Source of the DNA: Pseudoalteromonas spongiae UST010723-006 | GTDB taxonomy: Bacteria; Pseudomonadota; Gammaproteobacteria; Enterobacterales; Alteromonadaceae | Direction: 5' to 3' | Assembly: GCF_000238255.3 (NCBI RefSeq) | Contig: NZ_CP011040.1 | Coordinates: forward strand, 1,240,001-1,304,000 | Length of the DNA: 64,000 bases | Part shown: positions 44,186 through 53,250 of the stretch, piece by piece | Position numbering within the stretch: position 1 is the stretch's first letter | Layout: every line of letters begins with the position of its first letter | Notes under the pieces: generated by a model | Told to the model about the DNA's origin: nothing | The model's database searches: none | The model's input: only the letters and a program-made list of their open reading frames with translations | Position numbers and translations under genes: made by a program

Positions 44186-44794
44186 TTAGCCAAGTGAACG
44201 TGCTTTTTGATATGCCTCTCGGCTGTGCACATTTGCTAAATAGCGAGTAATGTTATCGCGGTTTTCAAGCAAGTTTAAATTAGCCGCAAACTCTAACGTG
44301 ATTGTCATCATAATATCCGCAGCGGTAAACTGGTTGCCAGCAAAATAGGTTTGCTTAGCAAGTACTGCATCAATGTAACCTAAATCTAGGTTAATCTCTT
44401 TTGCAATATAGCCATCCATAGGGTTAGTGCCATCACGTTTTTCCATTTGCATTAACAAGGTCGCAATAATCGGCAAACCTAACGATCCTTCAGCAAAATG
44501 CGACCATTCAAGATACTGGTAATAACTTTTTGTGCCTTTTTCTGGGCGTAAACGCTGCGTTTCGTCTTGATCGAGAATGTACTCCATAATGGCGCTTGAT
44601 TCGCAAATTACAACATCGTTGTGTTCAATGATTGGCGCTTTATTTAGCGGATGAATTTCCCCCAAACTAGCGGGGGCTAATCGCGTTGTCTCATCACGTT
44701 TATGATGTTCAATTTGATATGGCATACCCAGTTCTTCAAGTAACCACAATACGCGTGTTGAGCGTGATTGATTGAGATGATGGACTGTAATCAT
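44186..44794 (-). CDS. Glutathione S-transferase
   Basis: A 202-residue GST starting at MITVHHLNQSRSTRVLW (ATG at 44794, preceded by AGGAG). The 37-residue longer frame upstream overlaps the CurA-like gene and is rejected. Thioredoxin-like half with SRSTRVLWLLEELG, LNKAPIIEH and CESSAIMEYIL; helical half with FTAADIMMTITLEF. The serine-rich start resembles a theta/beta-type GST. It lies 13 bp after the CurA-like gene, in an operon of detoxification enzymes. Confidence 0.88.
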   Translation of the reverse strand: MITVHHLNQSRSTRVLWLLEELGMPYQIEHHKRDETTRLAPASLGEIHPLNKAPIIEHNDVVICESSAIMEYILDQDETQRLRPEKGTKSYYQYLEWSHFAEGSLGLPIIATLLMQMEKRDGTNPMDGYIAKEINLDLGYIDAVLAKQTYFAGNQFTAADIMMTITLEFAANLNLLENRDNITRYLANVHSREAYQKARSLG

Positions 44795-44807
44795 AAGCAA
44801 CTCCTGT

Positions 44808-45857
44808 TTATTCTGTATCCAAGTGTTCTGGGCCAACTTGCACAACCAATTTGCCAAAGTTCTCGCCCTGCAATAAGCCGATAAATGCCGACACCGCATT
44901 TTCAAGGCCGACTACTTTGTCTTCTTTATATTTGATTTGCCCTGATACAAGCCATGGCACCATGGCTTGTTGAAATTCACCATAGCGATGACCGTAGTCA
45001 TCAAATACAATAAAGCCTTGCATTTTTATGCGCTTAACAAGCAAATTGCCCATTAATAAACCAAGGCGGTCTGGGCCAGGTGGTAAATCCGTTGCGTTGT
45101 ATTGCGCAATTAAGCCACACAATGGAATACGTGCTTTGCTATTTAAAAGAGGTAGTACGGCATCAAACACTTTTCCGCCTACATTTTCATAATAAATATC
45201 AATACCCGAATCACACACTGTTGCCAGTTGTTCAGCTAAATCCGCATCATTGTGGTTTAAACAGGCATCAAAGCCTAACTCGTTTACAGCGTAATCACAT
45301 TTTTCTTTGCTACCTGCGATACCAACCACTTTGCAGCCTTGCAGCTTACCAATTTGACCAACAAGACTACCTACTGCCCCTGTTGCCGCCGCAACAACTA
45401 GGGTTTCTCCAGCCTTTGGGGCGCCTATGTCCATTAACCCCATATACGCGGTTAACCCAGGCATACCCAGTACACCTAACCCATAAGATGGATTGGTCAT
45501 TGCGCTATCTAACTTGATTACGCCCTCACCATTTGAAATGCTGTAATCTTGCCAACCACCAAATGCGACAACCAAATCACCTTTTTCAAATCCCTCGAGA
45601 TTAGATGCTTCGACACGACAAATACTGCCACCTACCATAACCTCGTTAATCGCCACGGGATCTGCGTAAGACTTTGCGTCATTCATTCGCCCGCGCATAT
45701 AGGGGTCAAGCGATAAATAGATGGTACGAAGCAACATTTCATTGTCACCAACAATCGGTAGGCTGCTTTCTACTAAATTAAAATTCGCGGGTATTGGTGC
45801 GCCATGGGGGCGCGACGCTAAAGTAATTTGGCGGTTTACTGCGCGATTTTGCTTCAT
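44808..45857 (-). CDS. NADP-dependent medium-chain oxidoreductase (CurA family)
   Basis: A 349-residue medium-chain reductase of the leukotriene-B4-dehydrogenase/CurA group: MLLRTIYLSLDPYMRGRM near 40-57, FGGWQDY, MPGLTAYMGLMDI and the NADP-binding AATGAVGSLVGQIGKLQGC near 158-176. Such enzymes reduce alpha,beta-unsaturated ketones and aldehydes, and curcumin in E. coli. Lacks zinc-binding cysteines of true alcohol dehydrogenases. It lies between DJ-1-like and GST genes, a set suited to reactive electrophiles. Confidence 0.9.
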   Translation of the reverse strand: MKQNRAVNRQITLASRPHGAPIPANFNLVESSLPIVGDNEMLLRTIYLSLDPYMRGRMNDAKSYADPVAINEVMVGGSICRVEASNLEGFEKGDLVVAFGGWQDYSISNGEGVIKLDSAMTNPSYGLGVLGMPGLTAYMGLMDIGAPKAGETLVVAAATGAVGSLVGQIGKLQGCKVVGIAGSKEKCDYAVNELGFDACLNHNDADLAEQLATVCDSGIDIYYENVGGKVFDAVLPLLNSKARIPLCGLIAQYNATDLPPGPDRLGLLMGNLLVKRIKMQGFIVFDDYGHRYGEFQQAMVPWLVSGQIKYKEDKVVGLENAVSAFIGLLQGENFGKLVVQVGPEHLDTE

Positions 45858-45892
45858 ATTAAATCCTTCTTGTTGAACAGGGTATTAGCCGA

Positions 45893-46567
45893 TTACTCTG
45901 CCAATAGCTTTGCCAAAAACTCACCAACAGCATGTGCGCTTGCTGGGTTTTGCCCAGTAATTACACGCCCATCTTCAATTACAAACTCACCCCAAGGTTG
46001 AACTTTGCTATATTGCGCGGCTATACGTGTTAAGGCTTCTTCAAGTAAGAAAGGAATATCATTGATGGTGCCAAAATCGACCTCTTCTTCACGGGTAAAC
46101 GCTGTTACTTGTTTGCTCGCAATTAATGGTTCGCCGTTACTCAATGTGATAGGTAACAATGCCGCAGGACCGTGACATACTGCAGCAATAATGCCACCTG
46201 CTTCATAATGTTTAGCCGCCATACTCGCAACTTCTTTATTGCTCGCTAAATCAGACAGCAACCCAAAGCCACCTGGGTAGAAAATTGCATCGTAATTATC
46301 AATTTTAACTTGCGATACAGGCACCGTATTGTTGATCTGCGTTTGGAATGACGCATCACCAAGTACTTGGTTATTCACATCATCACCCTCGATATCTGTG
46401 CCATAAAGCGGCGCCTTACCACCATTAATCGATACAATATCAAACGCAATTCCGTTATCGTTTAATACGTGGACAACATGCGTCAGCTCTGGCGCATAGG
46501 TGCCATTTGCTTGGTCGGTTTCACCCAGGGTTGCGTGATTTGTTACTGGAATAAGTACTTTTTTCAT
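45893..46567 (-). CDS. DJ-1/PfpI family protein (class I glutamine-amidotransferase-like)
   Basis: A 224-residue DJ-1/PfpI-type protein: DAIFYPGGFG near 93-102 and the nucleophile elbow AAVC131HGPAALL. Members include Hsp31-like glyoxalase III enzymes and chaperones; C131 with a nearby His could act on methylglyoxal. It is the first gene of the four-gene unit read from 46567 leftward. Its promoter region shows two AATCAGTTAAA direct repeats, and a LysR gene diverges from it. Enzyme activity is inferred. Confidence 0.85.
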   Translation of the reverse strand: MKKVLIPVTNHATLGETDQANGTYAPELTHVVHVLNDNGIAFDIVSINGGKAPLYGTDIEGDDVNNQVLGDASFQTQINNTVPVSQVKIDNYDAIFYPGGFGLLSDLASNKEVASMAAKHYEAGGIIAAVCHGPAALLPITLSNGEPLIASKQVTAFTREEEVDFGTINDIPFLLEEALTRIAAQYSKVQPWGEFVIEDGRVITGQNPASAHAVGEFLAKLLAE

Positions 46568-46590
46568 AATAAATACCTTTATTGCGTTTT

Positions 46591-46651
46591 AATCAGTTAA
46601 AACCACTTTATATTGTTTCTATTTCAATGATAATTACCTAAATCAGTTAAA
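46591..46651. promoter_or_regulatory. Paired direct repeats AATCAGTTAAA in LysR/DJ-1 divergent gap
   Basis: AATCAGTTAAA occurs at 46591-46601 and again at 46641-46651, exactly 50 bp apart, about five helical turns. Position between a LysR gene and its divergent operon suggests regulator half-sites on one DNA face. Confidence 0.45.
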
Positions 46652-46742
46652 CTCTTTTGCTATTTAGCAACAATCAACGCAAATGTGTGCTTTATCATAA
46701 AAAACGTTAACACAAAGCGGGTTGTTATAATGGAGTCGTTAT

Positions 46743-47627
46743 ATGGATAGTTTTGAAGGTATATTTGAATTTGTTGCCGTTGCCGAAAGCGGTGGTTTTT
46801 CAGCCGCGGCTAAGAAGTTAGGTTGTTCCACCAGCCACATTAGCCGACAAGTATCGCGATTAGAAGAACGCTTAGGCTCGCGATTGCTTGCCCGCACCAC
46901 GCGACAAATCAGCTTGACTGAAAACGGTGAGTTTTATTACCAGCAATGCAAATATCTAGTAAATGGCTTACAACAGGCTAATGAACAAGTTACTCAGCAG
47001 CAGTATCAACTAAACGGAACTCTGAGAGTCAGTGCTGCAGGGGGCTTTGCTGAGAATTTTGTCGCTCCCGCGCTTATGACGTTTGCCAAAGACCACCCTG
47101 AGCTTTCCATTGATATCGACTTTAATAGTCGCATGGTTAACTTTATAGAAGACGGCATAGACTTTGCGATTCGTTATGGCGAATTAAATGATTCAAACCT
47201 TATCGCGCGAAAACTAATTAGTCGCTCTATGATGCTTGTTGCGAGTCCTGACTATTTGGCCAAGTACGGTACACCAAATCACCCGAATCAATTAAAAAGT
47301 CATCGCTGCATTTTGGCAAACAGTGACCACTGGACCTTTAATATTGATGGGATTAAGCAAAGCATTAAAGTCAGTGGTAATTGGCAAAGTAACAATTCAA
47401 ATGTGGTGCTTGATGCGTGTGAACAAGGTTTAGGCATAGCCTACATGCCAGACAGCACCTTCACGAAGTCAATTAAACAAAAAAAATTAGTGCCAATATT
47501 AGCCCCCTATTGCATTACTGGCGCAACAAGTTGGATTGTGTATCAAAACAAACAATTTATGCCACTGCGTGCACGCCTTGCGATCGATTATTTATTAGAA
47601 CACTTCGCTAAATGGCCAAATGAATAA
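46743..47627 (+). CDS. LysR family transcriptional regulator
   Basis: A 294-residue LysR regulator: HTH at about 19-38 (GFSAAAKKLGCSTSHISRQV), effector domain from about 90 (LNGTLRVSAAGGFAENFVAP), the LysR C-terminal pattern present. TGGAG lies 9 bases before the ATG. Divergent from the DJ-1/CurA/GST operon, likely its activator. Effector may be a reactive electrophile; not determined. Confidence 0.87.
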   Translation: MDSFEGIFEFVAVAESGGFSAAAKKLGCSTSHISRQVSRLEERLGSRLLARTTRQISLTENGEFYYQQCKYLVNGLQQANEQVTQQQYQLNGTLRVSAAGGFAENFVAPALMTFAKDHPELSIDIDFNSRMVNFIEDGIDFAIRYGELNDSNLIARKLISRSMMLVASPDYLAKYGTPNHPNQLKSHRCILANSDHWTFNIDGIKQSIKVSGNWQSNNSNVVLDACEQGLGIAYMPDSTFTKSIKQKKLVPILAPYCITGATSWIVYQNKQFMPLRARLAIDYLLEHFAKWPNE

Positions 47628-47681
47628 AAACGACTATTTCGAGCTGTAAAATGGCATTAAGAGGTCTGAATCACGTTATCG

Positions 47682-48545
47682 CTAACGTGTATTTTCATCA
47701 CTATTATTCAAATAATAATACAATACGAGATTTGCGATAAACCATAAGTCTTTAATTAAAAACTGCCCACCCGATGTGAGTAAGGTCTCGCCCGATAACG
47801 CTGCCGGCCATGTAAACAAAAATGTTTGTGTTGTTAGCATTACAGCCCCTGCCATGGCAATACCTGGTAATAATAAACGCTTAAATTGCAGAGATAAAAT
47901 TAATAGACTAAGTGCAACAAGGTCGTAAACCCCAATAATATTTGAAGCGGTTTGCACAGACCAAATTGAATACATCCAACTCATTAATGGCGACGAACGA
48001 ACCAGATCTTCAATGCCTTGCGCCTCAAGCAAAGTAAACTTCATGCCTCCAATCCATAACAGCACCAATACAACAGGAAATAGCTGTAAAACGTGCTGTT
48101 GACGAAGTGTCATTTTATCGGCGTAAATAAAGTGAATTGCAAGTGCCAACAACGCAGCATACTTAATGATCCCTTGCCCAGAACCAATCGCCGGAAAACC
48201 GCCTAAATCAGCAATCCAACGACTACTGTCCAGTAATGTGAGTAACGGCGCTATGCTAATAACGAGTAAAAAAGCAGATAAAACACTTTGGTATTTACGC
48301 TTTTTTATACTCAACAAAGCAAGAATAGCCATAGCCAAAAATGCAAAACCCGCTAGCAAACTTGCATAGCGCGAACTCATCACGCCATCGAGCAAATAAA
48401 AATCCAGCACGCGCTGTAAACTTAAATCTTGTCCAATCAGCAAGGTGCTGATCCCCATTAATAAACCGGAAACGCCAAGCAATGCGCCAACAATTACTTT
48501 ATTGCTGCTTTCTTTCATAAGTTGTGTACTCAACCATCTAATCAT
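47682..48545 (-). CDS. DUF417/RclC-like membrane protein
   Basis: A 287-residue membrane protein with about seven or eight helices. The second half matches DUF417 (YkgB/RclC): LLWIGGMKFTLLEAQGIEDLV..SPLMSWMYSIW near 154-190 and GGQFLIKDLWFIANLVLYYY near the C-terminus. RclC of E. coli belongs to the reactive-chlorine response. The N-terminal half adds extra helices absent from typical 200-residue members. It lies next to the electrophile cluster and is convergent with the LysR gene. Confidence 0.75.
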   Translation of the reverse strand: MIRWLSTQLMKESSNKVIVGALLGVSGLLMGISTLLIGQDLSLQRVLDFYLLDGVMSSRYASLLAGFAFLAMAILALLSIKKRKYQSVLSAFLLVISIAPLLTLLDSSRWIADLGGFPAIGSGQGIIKYAALLALAIHFIYADKMTLRQQHVLQLFPVVLVLLWIGGMKFTLLEAQGIEDLVRSSPLMSWMYSIWSVQTASNIIGVYDLVALSLLILSLQFKRLLLPGIAMAGAVMLTTQTFLFTWPAALSGETLLTSGGQFLIKDLWFIANLVLYYYLNNSDENTR

Positions 48546-48650
48546 AAATCGTATGGTGATAGACCTGTATTGAGCACAAAACTATTCAAAAAAGTAAAAT
48601 AATCCGCCAGTTCTGCTTCGCTCTGACTTGCAATATGTTGCTGTTAAAAT

Positions 48651-48679
48651 AAAAACAGGCCTTGTAACGGCCTGTTTTT
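48651..48679 (-). terminator. Terminator of the alpha/beta hydrolase gene
   Basis: AAAAACAGGCC / GGCCTGTTTTT (48651-48661, 48669-48679), with T run on the minus strand where the hydrolase gene ends. Confidence 0.8.
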
Positions 48680-48705
48680 AATATGATAAATCAGCATCAT
48701 TACTG

Positions 48706-49569
48706 TTAAGCATGTGAATTCAACCAATCGAGCGCAATTGGCCACAATGTGTTGGCGCGACGACTAAAAAACTTCATATGGCCAATTTCGTTTAAATTAT
48801 GATCGGCTGGCGACAACGTCAGTGTGTTTGCCGCTAAGTTGGGGCAAACCGACATCATATCGCGCACATTCTCATAGGTCGCAATAAAGTCATCTACGGC
48901 ATTGACCCATAACGCTGGCATAGCAAGTTCGTTGTAGTAATGCGTAAAAACTGTTTTATTAAATGCAGTTTTTACATATCCACTACCGTTACACCAAGTT
49001 TGCCATTGCTTCGCAACCTGTTTTGGCAATGGCTCTCCCATGCCAAACCATTGGGATTTCGTATAACCAAATACCATGTTTGAAAACGGAATAAACATAT
49101 TCATGAAAAAATGTGATTTAAACTGATCTTTCAGTTTCATATTGCGCAGTTGCCCTGACGAGCTTGCAAAATTGAATATTGAACTTAATTCGGTCGCATT
49201 TTTGGCAAGGCCAATAAGCTGACCACCGGCGCTGTGGCCAACTAAATGGTACGAAGTATTTGGAAATAACTGCTGTAAGCATGAAATGGCGGCAGGTTTA
49301 TCTAATTGCCCCCAACATTGTAAGCTCGCGGTATGCGACGCAATATCACCATCAATTGATTGCCCAATACCACGATTATCATACGTTAAAACGCCAAAGT
49401 CATTGCCTGCTAAATATTCTGCAAACGCATTATAGAACTGACGTTTTATACCGGTAGCCGGCCCAATAACAACCGCTGCTTTTACATTATCAGGTAAATA
49501 AGCTGTCGCGGCTAATACATAATTATCTTCACAACTAATTTTAATTTCTTGTTTAACAAAGCTCGCCAT
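48706..49569 (-). CDS. Alpha/beta hydrolase (serine aminopeptidase S33-like)
   Basis: A 287-residue cytoplasmic alpha/beta hydrolase: LTYDNRGIGQS near 61-71, nucleophile elbow G111-H-S113-A-G115-G, acid VNAVDDF near 240 and a late histidine in SPADHNLN or GHMKFF. The pattern is that of lysophospholipase-like or acyl hydrolases annotated as aminopeptidase S33. It is monocistronic with a strong terminator. Substrate unknown. Confidence 0.84.
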   Translation of the reverse strand: MASFVKQEIKISCEDNYVLAATAYLPDNVKAAVVIGPATGIKRQFYNAFAEYLAGNDFGVLTYDNRGIGQSIDGDIASHTASLQCWGQLDKPAAISCLQQLFPNTSYHLVGHSAGGQLIGLAKNATELSSIFNFASSSGQLRNMKLKDQFKSHFFMNMFIPFSNMVFGYTKSQWFGMGEPLPKQVAKQWQTWCNGSGYVKTAFNKTVFTHYYNELAMPALWVNAVDDFIATYENVRDMMSVCPNLAANTLTLSPADHNLNEIGHMKFFSRRANTLWPIALDWLNSHA

Positions 49570-49714
49570 GGATTATGCAATTAATAAATGTTCATACTTC
49601 ATAGATTACAAGTGGTCTTACCAGATAGCAATAAGCATAATCAGCCAAAACCGCTTTTATAAAAGGCACAATAGTTGCTTAACTGCCTGTTTACATGTCA
49701 AATTATGGACGTTT

Positions 49715-50149
49715 ATGAACATTAATAATCTTTCCTCGGGCTATTCAGGATATAACACATTACTTCACACTAACGAGGACGACATAACACAATCAAAAAA
49801 CGATACCGCCAACGCTGACGCAAAAGACAAAGCGAGTGAATCACAGAACGAAAAACCGGCGAAAACAGAAGAGCAACACGATGCTGCTAAACCAAATGAA
49901 ACACAAGATAAAATTAACCACATTGTGTCGCTGCAGCAGCAAATAAAAGACTTACGTAACACCTCAGATGATGACGACCCAGAAAAAAATACGAAACTCA
50001 TTGAACTGCAAAAACAGTTAGATGAAGCGCTTGTGAACGTACAATCACTAATACAACAACAAGCAGCAACGTATGTAAGCGGACTATTTGCAAAACCGAC
50101 TCACACGGCACAGAGCAATGCTGGCTTATTTTTAAATAGTAAAGCGTAA
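49715..50149 (+). CDS. Short coiled-coil protein (FlxA-like)
   Basis: A 144-residue protein from the ATG at 49715 (MNINNLSSGYSGYNTLL). The longer upstream frame overlaps the divergent hydrolase and is not protein-like. A Lys/Glu/Asp/Gln-rich linker (about 24-67) is followed by a coiled coil (about 67-120: IVSLQQQIKDLRN, then NTKLIELQKQLDEALVNVQ). The pattern resembles FlxA-like family proteins. No signal peptide. Role unknown. Confidence 0.6.
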   Translation: MNINNLSSGYSGYNTLLHTNEDDITQSKNDTANADAKDKASESQNEKPAKTEEQHDAAKPNETQDKINHIVSLQQQIKDLRNTSDDDDPEKNTKLIELQKQLDEALVNVQSLIQQQAATYVSGLFAKPTHTAQSNAGLFLNSKA

Positions 50150-50277
50150 AGCTATCTAGTAATCACTGGCAATTTGATTTGAGCATCAAACACATGATGC
50201 TCGGTGAACTTGTTAATAGTGCGTTTTTCTAACTTTGCGAAGCAAGGGGGTAGCTAACGGTTTTGAGCGTTAACAGA

Positions 50278-50718
50278 TTACTCAGCAGCAAGACTCGGCA
50301 TTTGCTTCTTCTGTTGGTATTGCGTTGCGATTAAATAACCGAAATAACATAACGGTGCAGGTGACAATACTTTCAATACGTTAATCAGGATAGACGCTTC
50401 AGGGTGCAATACAATACTTAAAACGCCATACAAGATTAACAATCCGGTAAAGTATACGAGCTGTAAAACATGTCTTTTAGCGCGAAAAGTAATAAATGCG
50501 GCGGTTAACATAGTTGTAAAGACGCCTATTATCGCACTTCCAATAATTATAAACGGCGATTGTTCTGCCTGTTGTGCCAACGCTTGATAGTTTTGATTAG
50601 CAACATCCAAATTGAGTTGCCAAACCAAGGTTAATAAAATCGAACATGCGATGCTCACAAGTAAATACAACCCGCACGCCATCGCTAACACATTAAATTC
50701 TACTGATAGTCTTTTCAT
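50278..50718 (-). CDS. Four-helix membrane protein paired with an Xre regulator
   Basis: A 146-residue membrane protein with four membrane segments (about 10-32, 52-75, 84-101, 107-129) and a short cytoplasmic tail. It begins 36 bp after the stop of a membrane-linked Xre regulator gene, so the pair forms one transcript. I know no family assignment. The pairing of a regulator with a small membrane partner recurs in this window (see 5370-7492). Confidence 0.65.
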   Translation of the reverse strand: MKRLSVEFNVLAMACGLYLLVSIACSILLTLVWQLNLDVANQNYQALAQQAEQSPFIIIGSAIIGVFTTMLTAAFITFRAKRHVLQLVYFTGLLILYGVLSIVLHPEASILINVLKVLSPAPLCYFGYLIATQYQQKKQMPSLAAE

Positions 50719-50754
50719 CTTTCATCCTTAGCAAGCACTTACTTGCCCCTTTGG

Positions 50755-51243
50755 TTAAATTTCAGATGAACCAATGCCTAATTTTCGCTTCAACTTGTAC
50801 GCATGAAACATAAAATAAAGGGCAGAAAAGACCAATACAATTGACAAGCTATTCTTCAACACTTGAAACGTTTCACTATCAATTCGTTGCTCGTCATACG
50901 CGAAGAAAATGCCTACAAAACCAAACATGTGACAGGCAAATACAAACGCAAATTGAATATACATTCGCTTTAACTGTGAAGTGCGCTGTGTACTTCGTTT
51001 TTGTACTTGTTCGTCATCTATTTCCGCTGAAGACTCGCTTATTGATAAGTCACTAACACACAGTGATTGCACCGGTACCTCGTACACCGCCGCCAAGCAT
51101 TTAATGCTTTCTTTCGATGCAACCGATTTTGCTTCAATTCTCTGTATTGTACGTAAACTTAAGCCTGAGAATTCCGACAGCGCTTGTTGCGACCAACATC
51201 GAGATTCTCTGAGCGACTTCAAATGCGCAGCGTTTATTTTCAA
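50755..51243 (-). CDS. Membrane-anchored Xre family regulator
   Basis: A 162-residue protein with an N-terminal HTH (about 5-58: HLKSLRESRCWSQQALSEFSG, then LSLRTIQRIEAKSVASKESIKCLA) and a C-terminal part holding two membrane segments (about 92-113 and 127-146). This places a DNA-binding domain at the membrane surface. The paired four-helix protein follows in the same operon. Possible targets: itself and the partner. Signal unknown. Confidence 0.8.
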   Translation of the reverse strand: MKINAAHLKSLRESRCWSQQALSEFSGLSLRTIQRIEAKSVASKESIKCLAAVYEVPVQSLCVSDLSISESSAEIDDEQVQKRSTQRTSQLKRMYIQFAFVFACHMFGFVGIFFAYDEQRIDSETFQVLKNSLSIVLVFSALYFMFHAYKLKRKLGIGSSEI

Positions 51244-51534
51244 TTGTATATTTTGGCTTCCTTACTGGCTCAGTACTAACCTAGCAAGCAAGCGCAATCT
51301 CCGTGACGTTATTGTTCCGTAAGCCTTACGTTACCTTTACGTAACCAAACAATAAATTCAAGCAATAACTGTGGTTAGCAATAAGTAATATTCCGTTAAG
51401 CTTTTTTACCAAACCACATTAGTTTGTATAAGTTTTGTAATGTCAGTGAGTTATAGTTGTTACAAGGATGAGGTTTATACGCCTATTGACACCACTCTTA
51501 AACACATAACAAATAAAGCAATTTGCGAGGGAAC

Positions 51535-52038
51535 GTGATCACACCAATAATAATTCTTATCTTGCTAACAAGCCCACTACTGTTTGGGTTTATTAAAGGG
51601 CAAGTAACTCGACAAGTAATAAACATTAAAGAATATGCGTCTATTGGGTTGGGCATCACTTTCGTTTTCTTTGCAGTTGGTCATATTGTAAAAACACACG
51701 GTATGGTTGAAATGTTGCCGCCTTGGGTTCCCCTGCGTTTACAATTAGTTTATGCCACTGGACTATTAGAATTTGCGGTTGGCATTGCACTTTTTACTAC
51801 AAAGTACCGTGAGCTGGCAGCAAAACTCGCAATTGTTATTTTTATTGTGTTTTTTCCGGCAAATATTTATGCAGCCTTCAACAGCATTGGTTTAGGTGGC
51901 CACCAATGGGGACCAATTTATTTACTTATTCGTGCGCCATTACAAATTATCCTCATTGCGTGGGCTTACTTTTTATGTGTTAAAACACACAGTTCAGTAA
52001 CTATGCATGCAAGTGCAAATAGCTATTTAGAAAAATAA
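51535..52038 (+). CDS. DoxX-like membrane protein
   Basis: A 167-residue membrane protein with about four helices of the DoxX/DoxD-like type (EYASIGLGITFVFFAVGHIVKTHGMVEMLPPWVP and YATGLLEFAVGIALF). Such proteins are often linked to redox stress. The start is uncertain: GTG at 51535 follows AGGGA closely and gives VITPII; TTG at 51523 is also possible, but rarer. A strong terminator follows. Confidence 0.75.
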   Translation: MITPIIILILLTSPLLFGFIKGQVTRQVINIKEYASIGLGITFVFFAVGHIVKTHGMVEMLPPWVPLRLQLVYATGLLEFAVGIALFTTKYRELAAKLAIVIFIVFFPANIYAAFNSIGLGGHQWGPIYLLIRAPLQIILIAWAYFLCVKTHSSVTMHASANSYLEK

Positions 52039-52055
52039 CAATTTCACTATTATGC

Positions 52056-52086
52056 AAAAGGCGTACAACCTATTTGTACGCCTTTT
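52056..52086 (+). terminator. Terminator after DoxX-like gene
   Basis: AAAAGGCGTACA / TGTACGCCTTTT (52056-52067, 52075-52086), 7-nt loop. Nearly identical in sequence to the hairpin at 54041-54071. Confidence 0.8.
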
Positions 52087-52219
52087 GTGTCTGAGCAATG
52101 TTTATCTAAATAACAAGAGCTGAGATTAAAGCGGGTCGATTTTATAAACAAACACACCGATTATCGAAAACACAGCACGCTGAAATATTAAAACTAGTTG
52201 ATTAAAAAGTTGATAATAT

Positions 52220-53200
52220 TTACATCGTTAGATCAACAACTACTCGACCTTGCACCTTACCCGCTAATAAATCATTTGATACTTCGACTACTTGTGACAG
52301 TGAAATGGTCGTTACGATATCTTTTAACATGGTGTCATCAATCAACTGCGCCAGTTTTTGCCAAGCAGCTTCACGATCTGGAATTGGCCGCATCACACTA
52401 TCAATACCAAGCAAGTTCACACCACGTAAAATAAATGGCGCAACAGTTGCCGGAAAATCCATACCCTGTGCCAGTCCACATGCCGCGACTGACCCACCAT
52501 ACTCCATTTGAGCACATACATTTGCTAACGTATGACTACCTACCGAATCAATGGCACCCGCCCACAACGATTTCCCTAATGGGCGACCAGGCTCAGACAA
52601 AGTATTACGGTCGATAACATCCTTTGCACCCAACTTAATTAGGTATTCAGCCTCTGACACGCGCCCAGTTGAAGCAACCACGTGATAGCCCAATTTTGCT
52701 AACAATGAAATGGCAAAGCTGCCCACCCCGCCATTCGCGCCAGTTACTAAGATTTTACCAGAATCTGGAGTAATCCCTTGTTTTTCAAGCGCAATAATAC
52801 ATAACATCGCCGTATATCCAGCTGTGCCAATTGCCATCGCTTGAAAGGGTGTGATTTGTGGCGGCAAATGAATTAACCAATCACTTTTAACGCAGGCTCT
52901 TTGAGCAAGACCACCATGATATTGCTCGCCAACACCAAAGCCATTTAGCAATACCTTATCGCCCGTTTTAAACTTTTCACTGTCACTTTCGACCACAGTT
53001 CCCACTAAATCAATGCCTGGGATCAAAGGAAACTGCCTTACAACCGGGCCTTTACCTGTAATAGCAAGCGCATCTTTGTAATTTAACGTGCTGTAGGCAA
53101 CATCAACGACGACGTCACCACCTTGTAAAAAGCTCGGTTCAAGTTCTTGTAAGGCTGCACGATAACCTTGTTCATCTTTTTCAATTAGCACTGCTTTCAT
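52220..53200 (-). CDS. acuI: Acrylyl-CoA reductase family oxidoreductase (AcuI/YhdH)
   Basis: A 326-residue zinc-independent medium-chain reductase of the YhdH/AcuI group. Start at MKAVLIEKDEQGYRAAL (53200), preceded by GGAGGTAATACCG; the five-residue longer frame is rejected. NADPH-binding VTGANGGVGSFAISLLAKLGY near 152-172 and the family PLIPGIDLVGTVVES near 64-78. AcuI reduces acryloyl-CoA to propionyl-CoA, part of DMSP-derived acrylate detoxification. A TetR gene lies upstream on the same strand, and a TAGAC..GTCTA operator sits between. Role is by family and context. Confidence 0.88.
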   Translation of the reverse strand: MKAVLIEKDEQGYRAALQELEPSFLQGGDVVVDVAYSTLNYKDALAITGKGPVVRQFPLIPGIDLVGTVVESDSEKFKTGDKVLLNGFGVGEQYHGGLAQRACVKSDWLIHLPPQITPFQAMAIGTAGYTAMLCIIALEKQGITPDSGKILVTGANGGVGSFAISLLAKLGYHVVASTGRVSEAEYLIKLGAKDVIDRNTLSEPGRPLGKSLWAGAIDSVGSHTLANVCAQMEYGGSVAACGLAQGMDFPATVAPFILRGVNLLGIDSVMRPIPDREAAWQKLAQLIDDTMLKDIVTTISLSQVVEVSNDLLAGKVQGRVVVDLTM

Positions 53201-53218
53201 CGGTATTACCTCCAAATA

Positions 53219-53233
53219 TAGACTGATCGTCTA
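53219..53233 (-). promoter_or_regulatory. TetR operator in front of acuI
   Basis: TAGAC-TGATC-GTCTA, an inverted pair of 5-bp arms. It lies 19 bp before the acuI start and shares its form with the site at 53894-53908. Confidence 0.7.
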
Positions 53234-53250
53234 TTAAATTATAAAAAATT

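Noticed and set aside
44795..44905. N-terminal extension of the GST frame
   Set aside because: The extra 37 residues overlap the CurA-like gene, are unlike GSTs and have no ribosome site, whereas AGGAG precedes the ATG at 44794.
49568..49714. 49-codon upstream extension of the coiled-coil protein
   Set aside because: It overlaps the start of the divergent hydrolase, shows no protein-like composition, and a proper ATG follows at 49715.
50181..50202. GAGCATCA / TGATGCTC hairpin after the coiled-coil gene
   Set aside because: It has no T run and the next plus-strand gene is far away, so I could not call it a terminator with confidence.
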